A stretch of 64,000 nt of DNA from Rhizopus sp. PT2906 (lineage: Eukaryota > Mucoromycota > Mucoromycetes > Mucorales > Rhizopodaceae): assembly GCA_025529335.1 (NCBI GenBank), contig JAMYHX010000031.1, forward strand, positions 1-64,000. Reading direction: 5' to 3'. Under the pieces are notes generated by a model. That model was not told the origin of the DNA. It did no database searches and was given only the letters and a program-made list of their open reading frames with translations. Positions 47,431-59,483 of this stretch are shown piece by piece (the first letter of the stretch is position 1; each line of letters begins with the position of its first letter). Made by a program: the position numbers and the translations under genes.

Positions 47431-47927
47431 GGCGTGACAATAACCCTTTAACTTTGTTAATCAGTGGTCGGGGGAATTGGCTTGTCTGCTATTTTTAAAT
47501 ACACTTACAAGTAATCCTTCAAAGCTAAGTATCCCTATTCTTTTTTGCTTTTATACTAATATAATTATTTAACAGATTCGACAGAATTACGTAGGTTATC
47601 TTTGTAGAATAACTATGAATAAGAGTTAGATGGAGTTCCTTTTTTCTTTTTATGCAACTTAAATGAACAGACTTGGTCTAAGTGTTATACTTATTCGACA
47701 ATAGGACTACGTTATCGAGGGACATTGGAAGATAACGTCTCTGGTCTGACAATTCTCCCTGACTCGACCCCTTCCCAGGCGTGACAATAACTCTTTAACT
47801 TTGTTAATCAGTGGTCGGGAGAATTGGCTTGTCTGCTATTTTTAAATACACTTACAAGTAATCCTTTAAAGTTAAGTATTCCTAATTATTCTTTTCTGCT
47901 TTATACTAATATAATTATTTAATAGAT
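47431..47927 (+). repeat. Spaced direct duplication of ~150 bp
   Basis: The segment 47431-47578 recurs at 47778-47927 with about 90% similarity by eye. Both begin GGCGTGACAATAAC, share AACTTTGTTAATCAGTGGTC and TTTTTAAATACACTTACAAG, and end with TACTAATATAATTATTTAA. About 200 unrelated bases lie between. Both copies are preceded by ACAATTCTCC, so the duplicated unit may start slightly earlier. Confidence 0.85.
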
Positions 47928-49530
47928 CTGATTGAAAATTACGAAAGGTAGTCATAGTTTCCCTTAAAAATCTTGTTTTAACATACAGATCTTTTCTTTC
48001 TACTTTCCTTGTTGTCGACGTATCAAACTTTTATAAAAGTAAAAGTTGAATGACAAGAACTAGACACTTTTGCCCCTGACTTCCTTTGTGGCAATACACT
48101 CTGTTTTGTAAAACAAAACCTCAATCTTCATGAAACCTTAGACTTGTATACAAAATCCTTAAAAAATCACGGCCAACAAGGATGTCTGTCACAGAGTCAA
48201 GTGCAGAGCTGATCAGCTGTCGAAAGACTCATGCTGCATATTTTTGAAGTTCAACACTTAGTCCTTCTTTATCGCTGTGTCCTAATCTACTAATTACAAA
48301 AGAAGAACAAATACAAACAACACTTTATACAAACTGTTAACGAAGCAAACATTCTTCTCCCCCATCTTTTTCAATTGACAAAAGAATGCCATATTGAGCA
48401 CATTTCACTAGTTTCTTGATATTCAAGTTTACCAGCGGTTGTAAGGATATTTTATCCATTTTACCACTTATTATCTGCTACGTCTCGTAGTTATCATGCT
48501 CTTGCTTCACTTGTTTGATGACAGCAAGTGTAGCCTGCAAGTTCTAGTTGATTTTTCATCAATCTCTCTGTTTACACTTTTGTTCTTTTACCTTTAACCG
48601 CCAAACAAGGTTACCTATTGCCAAAATATTCTTGCTGTCTTCTTGGAATGATAGACTCGCCCACTTTTTTCAATTCATACTAACAAATTTTCATAGACCA
48701 CAGATGGACTTCATTGTCTAAAATAACCAAGTTGAACAACTATCTCTTCCACGGATGGAAGAAATCTTTAATCGAATTATTACTCTATTTTTTCAAATAG
48801 CATACCATGGCTATGAACGTACTTAAATAGATGAATTGAATATGCCTTATTTGACTTAAATGGAATCATGATATGATGACTATCAACTTGTAAATGATCG
48901 TATAATTCTTGGATCAAAATAAGAGTAATGCTAGGGGCACTGCAAAATGCAAAAAAGATAATACTCTCCCCCTAAACTGCAGAACAAAAGTTTGTCAAGG
49001 CTATTTGTAGTTTAATTCAGAAGCTACTCTGAGATGCTATACGAGAAGATTTGAGAGAGTACAGCGTATACCTTGACCTTTCCCTGATACCTGCGTCCAG
49101 ACTTGTTCAAAATAAAGTTATTACTTTTTTTTGTACTTTGGAACGCGTCTATCACTTGTTATTACCATTTTTGTAAACGACGTTCTTTTGACTATGCATA
49201 ACTTACTTCATTTCTTTATACATGGCTATTAATTCATATAACAACTACTAAGAAATGATATCTATCTTACCTTTACTAGCAAAGAGTCAAAGAAAAGAGA
49301 AAAAAGGGTTTGGCAGAGTAACACAAATAGTGTATGTAACTAAGACTAGGAAATAAGCCCAAGGACGCGTGGTATAAACAAAGAGTACATTTAATTTACT
49401 GCATTTTAGTCTTTTTACTATATAAAAATAGAGGTGAGCAACCACATTAACATATATATTCAAGTGATAATCTGAATGAATAGAAAAAGCATAAACACCA
49501 TGAAACACTTTAGAAATAAATAAAAGTGTG

Positions 49531-50241
49531 AGCGTAAACCTTATTTTCTTGAAAGGAGCAAAACCTTACTTATTGAAAACAATAACTTCACATAACTTAG
49601 AAAAGGGTATAAAAAGAGAGAAATTTGCTCCCATCCCTTTTTCTCTCTCTCTTTCTTTTCTCTTTTACTCTTATTGGTTCCTTCTGGTTGTTCTCTTTGG
49701 CCAAGGTAAGTTTCTTTTTTTATAAACTTACTCAGCAAGGCGATGATTGTGTGTTCAATGATTTCTATGCAATCTCTTTCTATGATGCTCAACACGTGTC
49801 CTGGACTGACAACGGTCGTTCGTTTGATCACTCAACTGGAGGCTTTCAGGCGGCCAAGAGGAGAGTTATGGGACATTCGATCGGAATCTTTACAGGGGGT
49901 TAGTAGCTAGTTGGGAGCTAGTTATCTGAGATCATAGCTGTGGCAGATCGTTGATGATGCTTCCTGCTGTCTGACTGGCACAGTGGGGCACATAAGCTAG
50001 CTGACAATTGACAAGACTCAGCTAATGCATACCTCTACGGTACGTCTGCTATTGCGGGTCTTTGCAGGCTGCTCTGGTATTTGATGGTCTGATGGTTTTT
50101 ATGGGTGCCTGCCCTGTTCTGATGTTCAATGTCGTCACAGCAGCAATCAGAGCCTTTAAAAGTCTTTTGACATCGTTGCTGATCTCTTTTAGGCTTCTTT
50201 GCAAAACATTAGCTTTTGGGAATAATCATTAATAAATATAT
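49531..50241 (+). repeat. Dispersed transcript-like repeat, copy 2
   Basis: This copy matches 19615-20350 from AGCGTAAACCTTATTTTC to TTAATAAATA. It keeps TATAAAA (49619), the pyrimidine stretch with CTCTCTCT, the GGCCAAG / GTAAGT donor (49706), the CTTTTAG acceptor (ending 50192) and the terminal AATAAA-like signal. The implied intron is 487 bases, one base different from copy 1. In this copy a frame through the intron runs about 49625-49903, but the other copy breaks it with a two-base deletion. Confidence 0.7.
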
Positions 50242-51198
50242 TTTTAAGAATGACTTTTACTATTGTCTTTATTTATATTGAAAATACTTTTTTCTAAATC
50301 ACTTAAGTTACTCTATTGAAGATATGCACAGTATCAGAACTGTACCAATGGCCAATGGATACAGCCACATCCTTATTACGCATGGTTGATTAACTTAACA
50401 CTGAGTAGCTCAGAAGAATCTAAGCAACAGTGAAATTAATGCGAATGGATTTAAAGAGTGCAAAAACATTTAACCACCACACTAAAACACTTGATTACTG
50501 GATAGTTATTGTCAATAGATTGAGTTACAAAGTTTTAATGCATCACTATCTTTGTTTTATGAAACAAGACGTAGTGCTATGAGTAAGTAGTATGATTCTA
50601 TTGATTTGGTAGAAAATATCCAAATGTTGTCATGTAGAAGAGAGACTATTTAAATGGTATACTGCCAAAGGTTCTACTTGCAATGCAAGTCCAATTCTCT
50701 TAATTTTTAAAAGCAAAATAATCAACACGTTCAATGCATTACTATAAATCATGATTGCTGATATAAAATCCATAAAGGTTGGTAGAGCATAAACAAAGCT
50801 ATTGTTAAAGGTATATTTTATAAATTATATAAAAGAATATAAAATTGGTTGATTTAATCTGATGTCAAGAAGGATCACGCGGATTGAATTTTTACTTTCC
50901 ACAGATTCGGATTCATTTGTTTACTGAAAAAGACAGACTTTTGCTATTCAAAAAAAGATGTTCTCATGATATAAACAATCGCTTTTGTCCTAATGTTGGC
51001 TCTTCAATAGTGCTTGAACTCTAATTTTTTCTTTCAATTCTATGTTAAACCAAGCCAAGGAAAAAGGCAATGGTCAACTTTCTCACAGAATGCAGCACAC
51101 ACGTCATGATTAATCCCCACAAAAAGAAACTGTTGGTAAGAAAACAATAAAACTGAGATTAGATATCGATTTAATTATAAAATAGGCAAGTAAATTGA

Positions 51199-52058
51199 TT
51201 ATATGTCATTCCGGAAACTTCTCACAAACGAATTTCCCACGCCTCCAATACCAAAAGCAGGACCTATTCTACCAATTCTAGCCAAAGCACTCTTGAAGTA
51301 CTCTTTTCTTATCAGCTGTGCTCTCATGCTTGACGTCGCTTGGGGTCTATTGTAAATGTCTAATGCGTAAAGATGAACAGGTGTACTGATAAATTGGACA
51401 GCTGAGGGACAAACAAGTTGTGAGGTAACATTTGCTGTCTTTTCATCAGAGATAATTGAGTAGTGCTGTAATTGATCGGCGATATAAGATGGTGCATTGA
51501 AACTAGCTGCGATAGTTAAAGCGTCTCTGGCTGCAAACAGAAAGTAGCTCAACTTTGGAAGAGATCTGTTGTTGGATATTCCAAACATTTTTGCAAATGC
51601 TCTGTCCTTGTATATACACAGTAGCATATTTACTGTAGATGTACTTAAAAATTTATAAAGAGACTTTTGTGAAGGATCAACAGAGTATTGTTCACAAGTG
51701 GTATCTATCACATTGGCAGTTGTATAAGTTGAAAAATAGAGACCAAGGATCAGCCGAAATTGAGCAGAAGCAGCAAATTTGAACGGCTGTGAAGCAAATG
51801 TCTTCAACCCATAAATCAACCCTTCTTTAAGTGGCCTCTTTCCATTCAAATTTTCAATGATTGATCTGATTATTGAACGTGTGAACATTTGTCACTAATC
51901 CAAGAGAATACACTTTACCTATCAACAATAGCGATAAAAGGAGCTACCATAGCAGACGATGTTATGGCAGCGAAAAGATCGATACCATAAAGTTTTGCTA
52001 ATCTCTCCTTGCTGTATAAAAGCGAGACATTAGTGCTTGTCAAGCTTACTTCAGACAT
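51199..52058 (-). CDS. Conserved-looking fungal membrane protein, probably mitochondrial
   Basis: Two exons (52058-51919, 51865-51199) give 268 residues. The sequence is made of moderately hydrophobic helices with positive loops (LYGIDLFAAITSSAMVAPFI, LYFSTYTTANVIDTTCEQ, YFLFAARDALTIAASFNAP). It ends with a glycine-rich motif (ARIGRIGPAFGIGGVGNSFV). From memory this pattern resembles fungal mitochondrial membrane proteins of unknown function, but I cannot name the family with certainty, and it is not a standard mitochondrial carrier (no PX(D/E)XX(K/R) repeats). The 53-nt intron is spliced at GATAG / ATCAATC. A frame starting at 51888 is partly intronic. Confidence 0.72.
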
Positions 52059-52522
52059 TTTTTTGTTGGGGTAGAAGAAAGAAAAGATAAACAACAAATG
52101 ACTCAGGGAACAAAGGAACAAGAAATTTAAACACAGTGCCCAATGAGTACGTAAGTTACCAAAGCTATGGATGATTCATGCAGTAAAAAAAGATGGAATA
52201 GATGAATGTATGTGATGAAGTTCCTCTTTCTGCTTAAAGATATAATGTCAATTATTATCAAATGAGTATACCTATTTGTCTATACTGTATGTTGTAATCT
52301 TTATAGGGGCATATACATTGTATTTATCTTTAAAATTAGACCATTCATATCATCCAAGGATAATATGATGATAAAATAGGAACATCAGAGCAAAATCTGT
52401 AATGTAATTAGTACTTGCACGTTTACTTGTCAAGCTATCTCATATATATGTTGCACACACAGGCTCAAGGCGGATATTTAAACCTTTGACAGCGCTTAAA
52501 TCATTTTTTAATAGCTCTTTCC
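52059..52522. promoter_or_regulatory. Divergent promoter region of the membrane protein and ICE2-like genes
   Basis: These 460 bases lie between two divergent start codons. The sequence is AT-rich with no clear TATA box or recognised binding site. Confidence 0.4.
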
Positions 52523-55329
52523 ATGCCTGATCAACACAAAAAGGAAATAATGAACGAACCTTTAAGAAAATCAAAAAGACTAAGAAAGGAATCAATAGAC
52601 AACGAAAGTGAACTTTCTCCTAAACTTCAGAAACTTGATCAGCAAGCTCAAGACACGTTAACTCATTCAGATCTTGAAAATAACCAGAATGAAACACTTG
52701 ATCAAACAGTGCAATCAAACAAGAATGACCTTGAAGAGACAGAGTCATTGCTAGATCTCGATCATTCAGACATTAATGAGCTGACTGACAGTATAAATGA
52801 CCAATTGGCTATGGAATCAAATGAAAATGAAGAACAACCTACACCATTAAAGGAAGAGCTTATTATAGATCAACAGCAGATTGACACTGCATCAGTCGAT
52901 CAAGAGGATGCTCAAAGTATCATAGATATAATGGAACATATGAGTAATAATGAAAATGATGGAGAAACAGAGTCTGACGATTACTTTGGATCAGAGGAAG
53001 ACACTGATACACAATCTATTCGTCATGAAACAGAAAACGAAGGTAATCGCTACTATGTCCCAAAGTCATTGTTAAAATTCTGATATAAAAGCGTTTTCGA
53101 ATTTAGAGATCCTTGCCCCTGATACACTAAAGATCAGTGATAGAGAAATATCAAACCTTAGCGCTGGACAACAAGAAGTACGGAATGAAAATCTCAAAGC
53201 GTCTGGCATATTCTTCACTCAAGAAGCTTATGAAGCTTACACTATTTCCTATAACCTTGTGCCTGAACTTCATGGTTTACTGCAATCCGCTATTCTATCC
53301 AGAAGAGAGTTTGAATGTTTAAATGAAGAGACAAACGACCCTAGTCCTTCAGAGCATGTCTTTACTCCTGGTGAAAATATTTCGTCCGAACCAGAAGATC
53401 AGTCTGAACCCGAGCCTGTATTACAGACGCCAAACCTCCTGGATGCCGTTTTGAACAACTTGGAGCAATATCAAGGCGATAGTAATAACACACAACAAGG
53501 AGTCTCGGATTTAGAGATTGCAGCACAATTTGCAGACATGAATGATAACACAGATACAAAGGAAACAAAAGACAATCAATACTCTAAACTGACAAGACAA
53601 CAGCATAGGCAATTTATCTCATTATCTGATCAAATAAAAAAGGTAATTCAACACGATCTGAATACGCCATTTCATTTCTAAATATACAATAGGGAACACC
53701 CTTATCAGATCCAGAACGATTTTTATACAACAGCTTATGTATTGCTTTTAAAGCCGAACAGGAAGAGTATGTAAATCAACAACGGAAGAGAATGCTGGAT
53801 TCCAAAGTCTATGATATTCTGGATAATAAGGTCGACACGATGATAAAAGAGTATTACGCTTTAGAAAACAAAAGAATACAAAAATATCCAGTAAGTAACC
53901 TTTATATTTATGCAAGAGAAAAATAACAAAGTCCCTTTGTAGCGTTTCTACAGATGCTTTAACTTTGTAAAGATGCCAGTTGCTATTCCTCAGGAGAAAC
54001 CTATATTATCCTTTAAGAAATCCTTATTAAAATCCGTAAGTATGAAACTAACAAGCTGAAGTTTTACTTAATTTTATACAGGGACAAATAAGTGCATGCA
54101 AACCTGAAGTGTTTGAATCGCCTAGAAGAATAGATATATTTAAACATTATATTGACACTGGTAAAACTTATGAAGATGATATAGCTTATGGCACATATTA
54201 CAAAAAGAAGATGCCTCCAAATCTCAGTGACGATAGAATTGTGCACGACATAATTAAACATACAAGGTTCGAAGTGGTCATATCCTCATCTAGTTTACTG
54301 AAGCTGGTAGAGATACAAAATGATTTATCCACCAGTACTTATATACCTCTGACGGTAAAGCAAGAAAATGATTGTAAGTTTACCTTAACTGTATTCTTCT
54401 ATGTGAATACTTAAACATTGTAGATAAAACTTTGATTTTTGATCGTCCCTTACCGAAAGAAGCATTAACCAAGCGTGAAATGAACAAGATAGTATATGAC
54501 TTGGCATTCAAAAGCCTTTGTTTAGACTGGGCAAAACGACACCCCATATCATCAACTTCTAAATCAAATATAAATAGTTCTGACACAGAAGGTTGGGATT
54601 ACAATAATGATGAAAATCTCCAATATAACCACTGGACATTTGGAGAGGATTTGAATATATTAATACGACATCAATCAGATGGAGAACTTTTTAGTGTAAA
54701 ATATCAGGATATTATTTAATTCAGGCTTTGAGCTAACAAGATAACCTCGTATGTAGCAAAATACGACAAGGACAGCAGATAAAAAGGTTACTCTAGTTTC
54801 AAAATTAGACTATCAAATATGTGAAGAGCGAGAAGAAGTGGTTACTCCTGCAGAAAGAGCCATGAACTGGTTACGATCATATATTGGTGGACATTCGATT
54901 GTTATGGAAGGAAGGATTGATTTGGTGAATAACCGTCTAGTTCGAGTAGATAAAAAGCAAATGATAGACATTATGGGCGATAGATGGCAACCAATAGGTG
55001 AAAGTGAATTGATTCGACAGACGTTTATAAATTTACAAAAGTATTGCATGTTGAATGCACTCTGTCATATAAACAATAGCTCACATCTCTTTGTTTTCTA
55101 TAGAATCCTTGAACCTGGACAGTATTTGTTACACCACAAGCCTGGAGATCGAAATTTCTTGATATATCAAAGTATTGACGGACAAGTAAACGAGAACGAC
55201 AGTAGCATTATTGATTTACATGAAAAATATAGTGACAATAGTCCTTATCCAAGTGACTCTGCAAACTGTTTTATACCTGCATGGAAGAGTAATGAAGAAC
55301 AAGTAGCATGGACCTTTCCTCTAAAGTAA
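52523..55329 (+). CDS. ICE2/NARG2-like little elongation complex subunit
   Basis: Eight exons (52523-53042, 53092-53642, 53693-53890, 53943-54035, 54082-54373, 54424-54695, 54757-55040, 55104-55329) give 811 residues. The N-terminal 350 residues are acidic and disordered with a basic start (KSKRLRKE). The C-terminal 250 residues look like the NARG2_C domain: WTFGEDLNILIRHQSDGELF, VSKLDYQICEEREEVVTPAE, AMNWLRSYIGG, RIDLVNNRLVRVDKKQMIDI and ILEPGQYLLHHKPGDRNFLI. In animals ICE2/NARG2 is part of the little elongation complex with ELL and ICE1 for snRNA gene transcription. A fission-yeast ELL-binding protein has been related to it. The family call rests on this C-terminal pattern from memory. All junctions close in frame, and its 3' end faces the RBBP6-like gene 89 bp away. 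Confidence 0.72.
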
Positions 55330-55418
55330 AAGAGCATATGTTTGAAATAAAAAACAAATTATTTTTATTCAAGTTTAAATTGCATTCATCAAAAAGTAAA
55401 ATCAAGAACCTCGTTTGC

Positions 55419-57651
55419 TCATCTTCTTCTACGATCCCGACTTCTATCTTTAGACTTTTCCTTTTCTCTTTCACGACTTCTGTATCTTGATTTTGAAGGA
55501 TGACGTCTGGATGAACTACGATGTCGTGAATGACGAGAGGTAGACCTTGGTGATGCAGATCTTCTGTGAGAAGAGTGTCTCTCTTCACGATAGCGACTTC
55601 TACTTCTTTCGTCACTTCGACGGTCACTGTATCGATCATATCGATCACTACTGTATTTATCATCCCTTCTGTCATTATATTTACTCTCGTGTCTATCACT
55701 TCGTCTTTCATCTTTTCTATCCTCGCGTCTAGCACTACGCTTGTCATCTCTTCTTCGGCTGTCATCTCTTCTTCGGCTATCATCCCTTCTTCGGTGGCTT
55801 TCATCCCTTTTACGACTATCACCCCTTCTTCGGCTGTCTTCTCTTCTGTTGTCACGTCTTTCACCTTTATCGTCGCGTCGACCTTCCTCATCACGTCTAT
55901 CATCATACTTTTCGTCGTATCTTTCCTCTCTTCTGCGACTACCATCACGTGAACTGTCGCGTCGAGGAGAACGAGAACGTCCTCTTTCGACATTAGTTCT
56001 GTCTTCATTGTGATGATAATCTCCACGGCCTCTTGAGCTATGGTATCCGCGACCTCTCATGCCTCCTCCTCGTCCTCTGTATCCTCCACGATTAAAGTTA
56101 TATCCAAACATATCTTGGAAAGGCATCATGGAGTTATTGTATACATTTTCTTCATTATTAGCAAATGTATTGGGAAAGTTCATAAAGGCTGGGTTAGGGT
56201 TATTGTTATCCCCTTCAGTCTTGTTCATCCAGTCTGGTGCAGTAAAAGGTGGGAAACCAGCAAATGGGGGACGCGGCATGTTCATCCAATTCATATTGAA
56301 CATCATGTTGTTGTCCATGTTAAAATTGTGTTTTCTGTTCATCGGTCTTTCATCCGATGATTCAAATACTTGAATGGCTGTTCCAGTATTGCCCCTTGAA
56401 GGCTATATTTACTATAAATAAGCCTGTATTTGATAATAAAATACTATTTACCTCTCCACTTTCATTCGGTTGTTGTTGTTGTTGTTGTTGCTCTTGTTCT
56501 GTTTGATTTTGTTCCTCGGCCTGTTGTTCTTCTTGATTCTTTTTTGTTTCTTCTTGTTCTCGAATATAAACTTCGATCGCCTTTCTCAACGTCTTGTTTG
56601 GAATGAGCTGATCAACCGAGATGTTATCTTGATTATTGCAATGAGGACAACGACCTTCTTTCTCAAGCGTTGTAGTGATACCTACATTAAAAAAGTATAA
56701 ATACATTGTTTATATGTGTTTTGCATCTATCTTTAGTCTATTATTCTTCTCTCTTTCTTTCGCTTTCTTTCTCTCTCTCATTTCTTTGCCCCCTCTCCTT
56801 TTCTCCCTTTCCCGCCTTTCTCTCTATCTCTCTATCTCTCTCTCTCAAAACACAAGAAAAAGAAGCACGTAATATTCTTGACACATCAACTGTATTTTCT
56901 TTTTCTTTCTTTTTACATCCTTCAGAAAGAAAGAAAAAGCAAGGATAAAAGTGTAAATCATAAATGGAATAAAATACATACAAGAATAATAATAAACTAA
57001 AGATAAACATGATGAATACAAACGTGTACGTACATTCTTTACAAAACGACTTTCCACAGCAAGATATCAACATAGCCTCTGTCATCAATTTGCTACAGAT
57101 CATACAGGAAAGCTCGCTTGGCTTTTGTTGCTCTTCGCTTTCTTGTTGTACTCTATTGTACACAATGAGTAAGGTATATCAAGCACAGTTTAAAACACTT
57201 TACTTATCCACTGCTCTTGGAACAAACTGGCCTCTTGGTACATTAGGACAGTAATAAATCCAATGTCCCGGTTGTCCACATTTATAACAAACATATCCAC
57301 TAGGTGGCTTCTGTGATTCTGGAGGAATATTGGTTGCTGTGCTATTACCAGTTGTCGCTGCTGCCATTTGTCTTTGTAATTGTTGTCTTTGTAATTGCTG
57401 CATGAACCATATTTGTTGAAAGCGTTGATAAGGATTAAGCATTCGCATACCCATGCCATTATCAAAGTTGCCTGATGGCATTGGTCCGTTAAAATTAGAC
57501 ATTGACGTGTTTCCAGTACTAGTTATTATTTTTTTTTTTTTATTATTATTATTATTATGAAATAGATTGATTTATATATTTACGGTCTCTCTGCTTGATC
57601 ATTGGCTACTGGTATTGATGTGTCTTCTTGCTTGGATGTTTCTTCAGACAT
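55419..57651 (-). CDS. RBBP6/Mpe1-like zinc-knuckle and RING protein lacking DWNN
   Basis: Five exons (57651-57584, 57518-57204, 57152-57034, 56681-56452, 56402-55419) give 571 residues. A CCHC zinc knuckle lies at about residues 103-118 (YVCYKCGQPGHWIYYC). An RBBP6-type RING follows at about 145-190 (CMICSKLMTEAMLISCCGKS FCKEC split by an intron, then CPHC). A glutamine-rich stretch comes next, and the last 230 residues are RS/RD-rich with RGG motifs. RBBP6/Mpe1 is a subunit of the mRNA 3'-end cleavage and polyadenylation machinery. Relatives begin with the ubiquitin-like DWNN domain. Here the protein instead opens with a short disordered segment (MSEETSKQEDTSIPVAND) and no DWNN sequence is seen upstream. 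The third intron (56682-57033, 352 nt) is unusually long and full of CT repeats. Confidence 0.83.
56682..57033 (-). repeat. Long intron with CT/GA low-complexity sequence
   Basis: This 352-nt intron splits the RING finger of the RBBP6-like gene between GAAT/GTACGT and TGTAG/GTATC. Its middle (56745-56855) is almost entirely C/T on the plus strand (GA on the coding strand). Other introns in the window are mostly 43-75 nt, with the 275-nt RPL42 first intron the main exception. Confidence 0.7.
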
Positions 57652-57816
57652 GACTTATATAAAAAAAAAAGAAAAAGAAAAAGATTATGTGTATAAAGAA
57701 AATGACGTTGTTTTAAAGTCACGGGATTTGCCGTACGTCCTTGGTTGTTTATACGCCAAGATTTTTTTAACCTCTCTCTCTTTTCTCTCTCCTTTTTGTT
57801 TTAAACGAAACAAGCC
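57652..57816. promoter_or_regulatory. 165-bp bidirectional promoter of the RBBP6-like and VPS4 genes
   Basis: Only 165 bases separate the two divergent start codons. The stretch contains an A/G-rich run (57661-57682) beside the RBBP6-like start and a CTCTCTCTTTTCTCTC run (about 57772-57790) upstream of VPS4. This resembles the purine/pyrimidine layout of the RPD3-JMJD6 promoter. Confidence 0.55.
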
Positions 57817-59483
57817 ATGTCCAATTCAGACTTCCTTTCGGTAAGACCTACTTGTTTGTCTTGTAAAAGAAAGAGATGCTTACTTAGATGATAGAAAGCC
57901 ATTGAAATTGTCAAAAAGGCAACAGAAGAGGACCACAAAGGAAACTATAAAGAAGCATACACTCACTATCAAAATGCACTTGAATACTTTATGACAGCCA
58001 TAAAATGTAATGCTTTAGAAATATAGACATCATACAAAAGAAAACTCACTATATGTGTCTTTATTCCTCCCAAAAAGACGAGAAAAATGACCGCTTGAAG
58101 GAACCTATTCGAAAAAGGTTTATTGAATATCTTGATAGAGCCGAAATGTTGAAAGAGTTTTTAAACAATCAAGAAAAGAAGCAAAAGGAGCCTGTGGGTG
58201 CTAATGGCACACCTAAAAAGTATAAAACTGTCTTTTTGGTTTCTTTTATAGCTAGTTTATTAACAATAACTATAGAAAGAATGGTGCTGCCCCTTCAAAT
58301 AACGAAACAGATGAAGATGATCCTGACCTCAAAAAGATGAAAGCAAGTTTAGCAAGTGCTATTTTAACGGAAAAACCCAATGTTCAGTGGGACGATGTTG
58401 CTGGATTGGAGGGTGCCAAAGAAGCATTAAAGGAAGCAGTCATTTTACCCAAGAAATTTCCCCATTTCTTTATAGGACAACGAAAGCCATGGCGAGGTAT
58501 CCTTCTATATGGACCACCAGGTACAGGTAAATCCTATCTTGCAAAGGCAATAGCAACCGAATCGAATTCTACATTCTTTTCTGTATCTTCTTCTGATCTG
58601 GTTTCTAAATGGCTTGGTGAGAGTGAACGTTTGGTTAAGAATTTGTTTCAGCTGGCACGAGAGAATAAGCCCTCGATTGTATTTATTGATGAAGTTGATT
58701 CACTCTGTGGTACGCGTGGAGATGGAGAATCAGAAGCTTCACGACGTATCAAAACTGAAATTCTTGTTCAAATGAATGGTGTGGGGAATGACATGGATGG
58801 TGTGCTTGTCTTGGCGGCTACCAACATACCTTGGCAACTGGACAGTGCTATTCGTCGAAGGTAATAGAGTAAAGAGAAAGGGGAAAAAAAAGAGAATTAA
58901 AAGAGATTTTAGATTTGAAAAACGTATTTACATTCCACTTCCCGATGCGTCTGCTCGTGCTGCCATATTTGCTTTAAATGTTGGATCAACACCTTGTACA
59001 TTAACACAAGCCGACTACAAAACGCTGGCAGACATGACAGAAGGGTAAGTAAATGAAGTGTAATGAAATGGTTTACTGAATTTTAATCCTAGATATACTG
59101 GATCCGATATTGCTACACTTGTAAGAGATGCTTTGATGCAACCTATTCGTAAAGTACAGATGGCCACTCACTTCAGATGGGTCGAGGCACCATCAAGGCA
59201 AGATCCAAGCAAGACAGCACGTTACTTAACCCCTTGCTCGCCAGGAGCTCCTGGCGCTCAGGAGATGACATGGGCTGATATCGAATCAGATCAATTATTG
59301 GAACCTGAATTGACGCTTCAAGACTTTTTGAAAGCTGTTCAGAATACACGACCAACAGTGAGTCAAAAGGATATTGAACAGCAAGTCAAGTTTACAGAAG
59401 AATTTGGTAAGCATAAAGATAAACCCATACACTTGCTTCTCTAACATGTGTATTTGATGATGCTTTTAGGTATTGAAGGCTGA
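57817..59483 (+). CDS. VPS4: Vps4 AAA ATPase (ESCRT-III disassembly)
   Basis: Seven exons (57817-57840, 57895-58006, 58078-58219, 58276-58860, 58913-59044, 59093-59406, 59470-59483) give 440 residues, the usual Vps4 length. The MIT domain covers about 1-75 (KAIEIVKKATEEDHKGNYKE, ALEYFMTAIKYEKNDRLKEP). The AAA core has VQWDDVAGLEGAKEALKEAV, Walker A GPPGTGKSYLAKA, Walker B SIVFIDEVDSLCG and the arginine-finger segment QLDSAIRRRFEKRIYIPLPD. The beta domain and C-terminal helix close the protein. The last exon adds only GIEG, giving the expected ending FTEEFGIEG; without it a TAA at 59442 would give an atypical tail. Vps4 uses ATP to disassemble ESCRT-III in endosomal sorting and membrane scission. 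Confidence 0.95.

Larger units (their letters stand above)
47237..51198. other. 4-kb gene-free region
   Basis: No coding gene is supported. The region contains a spaced direct duplication (47431-47578 and 47778-47927) and copy 2 of the dispersed repeat (49531-50241). The remaining sequence is AT-rich with short frames only. Its layout resembles the gene-free block around copy 1. Confidence 0.6.
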
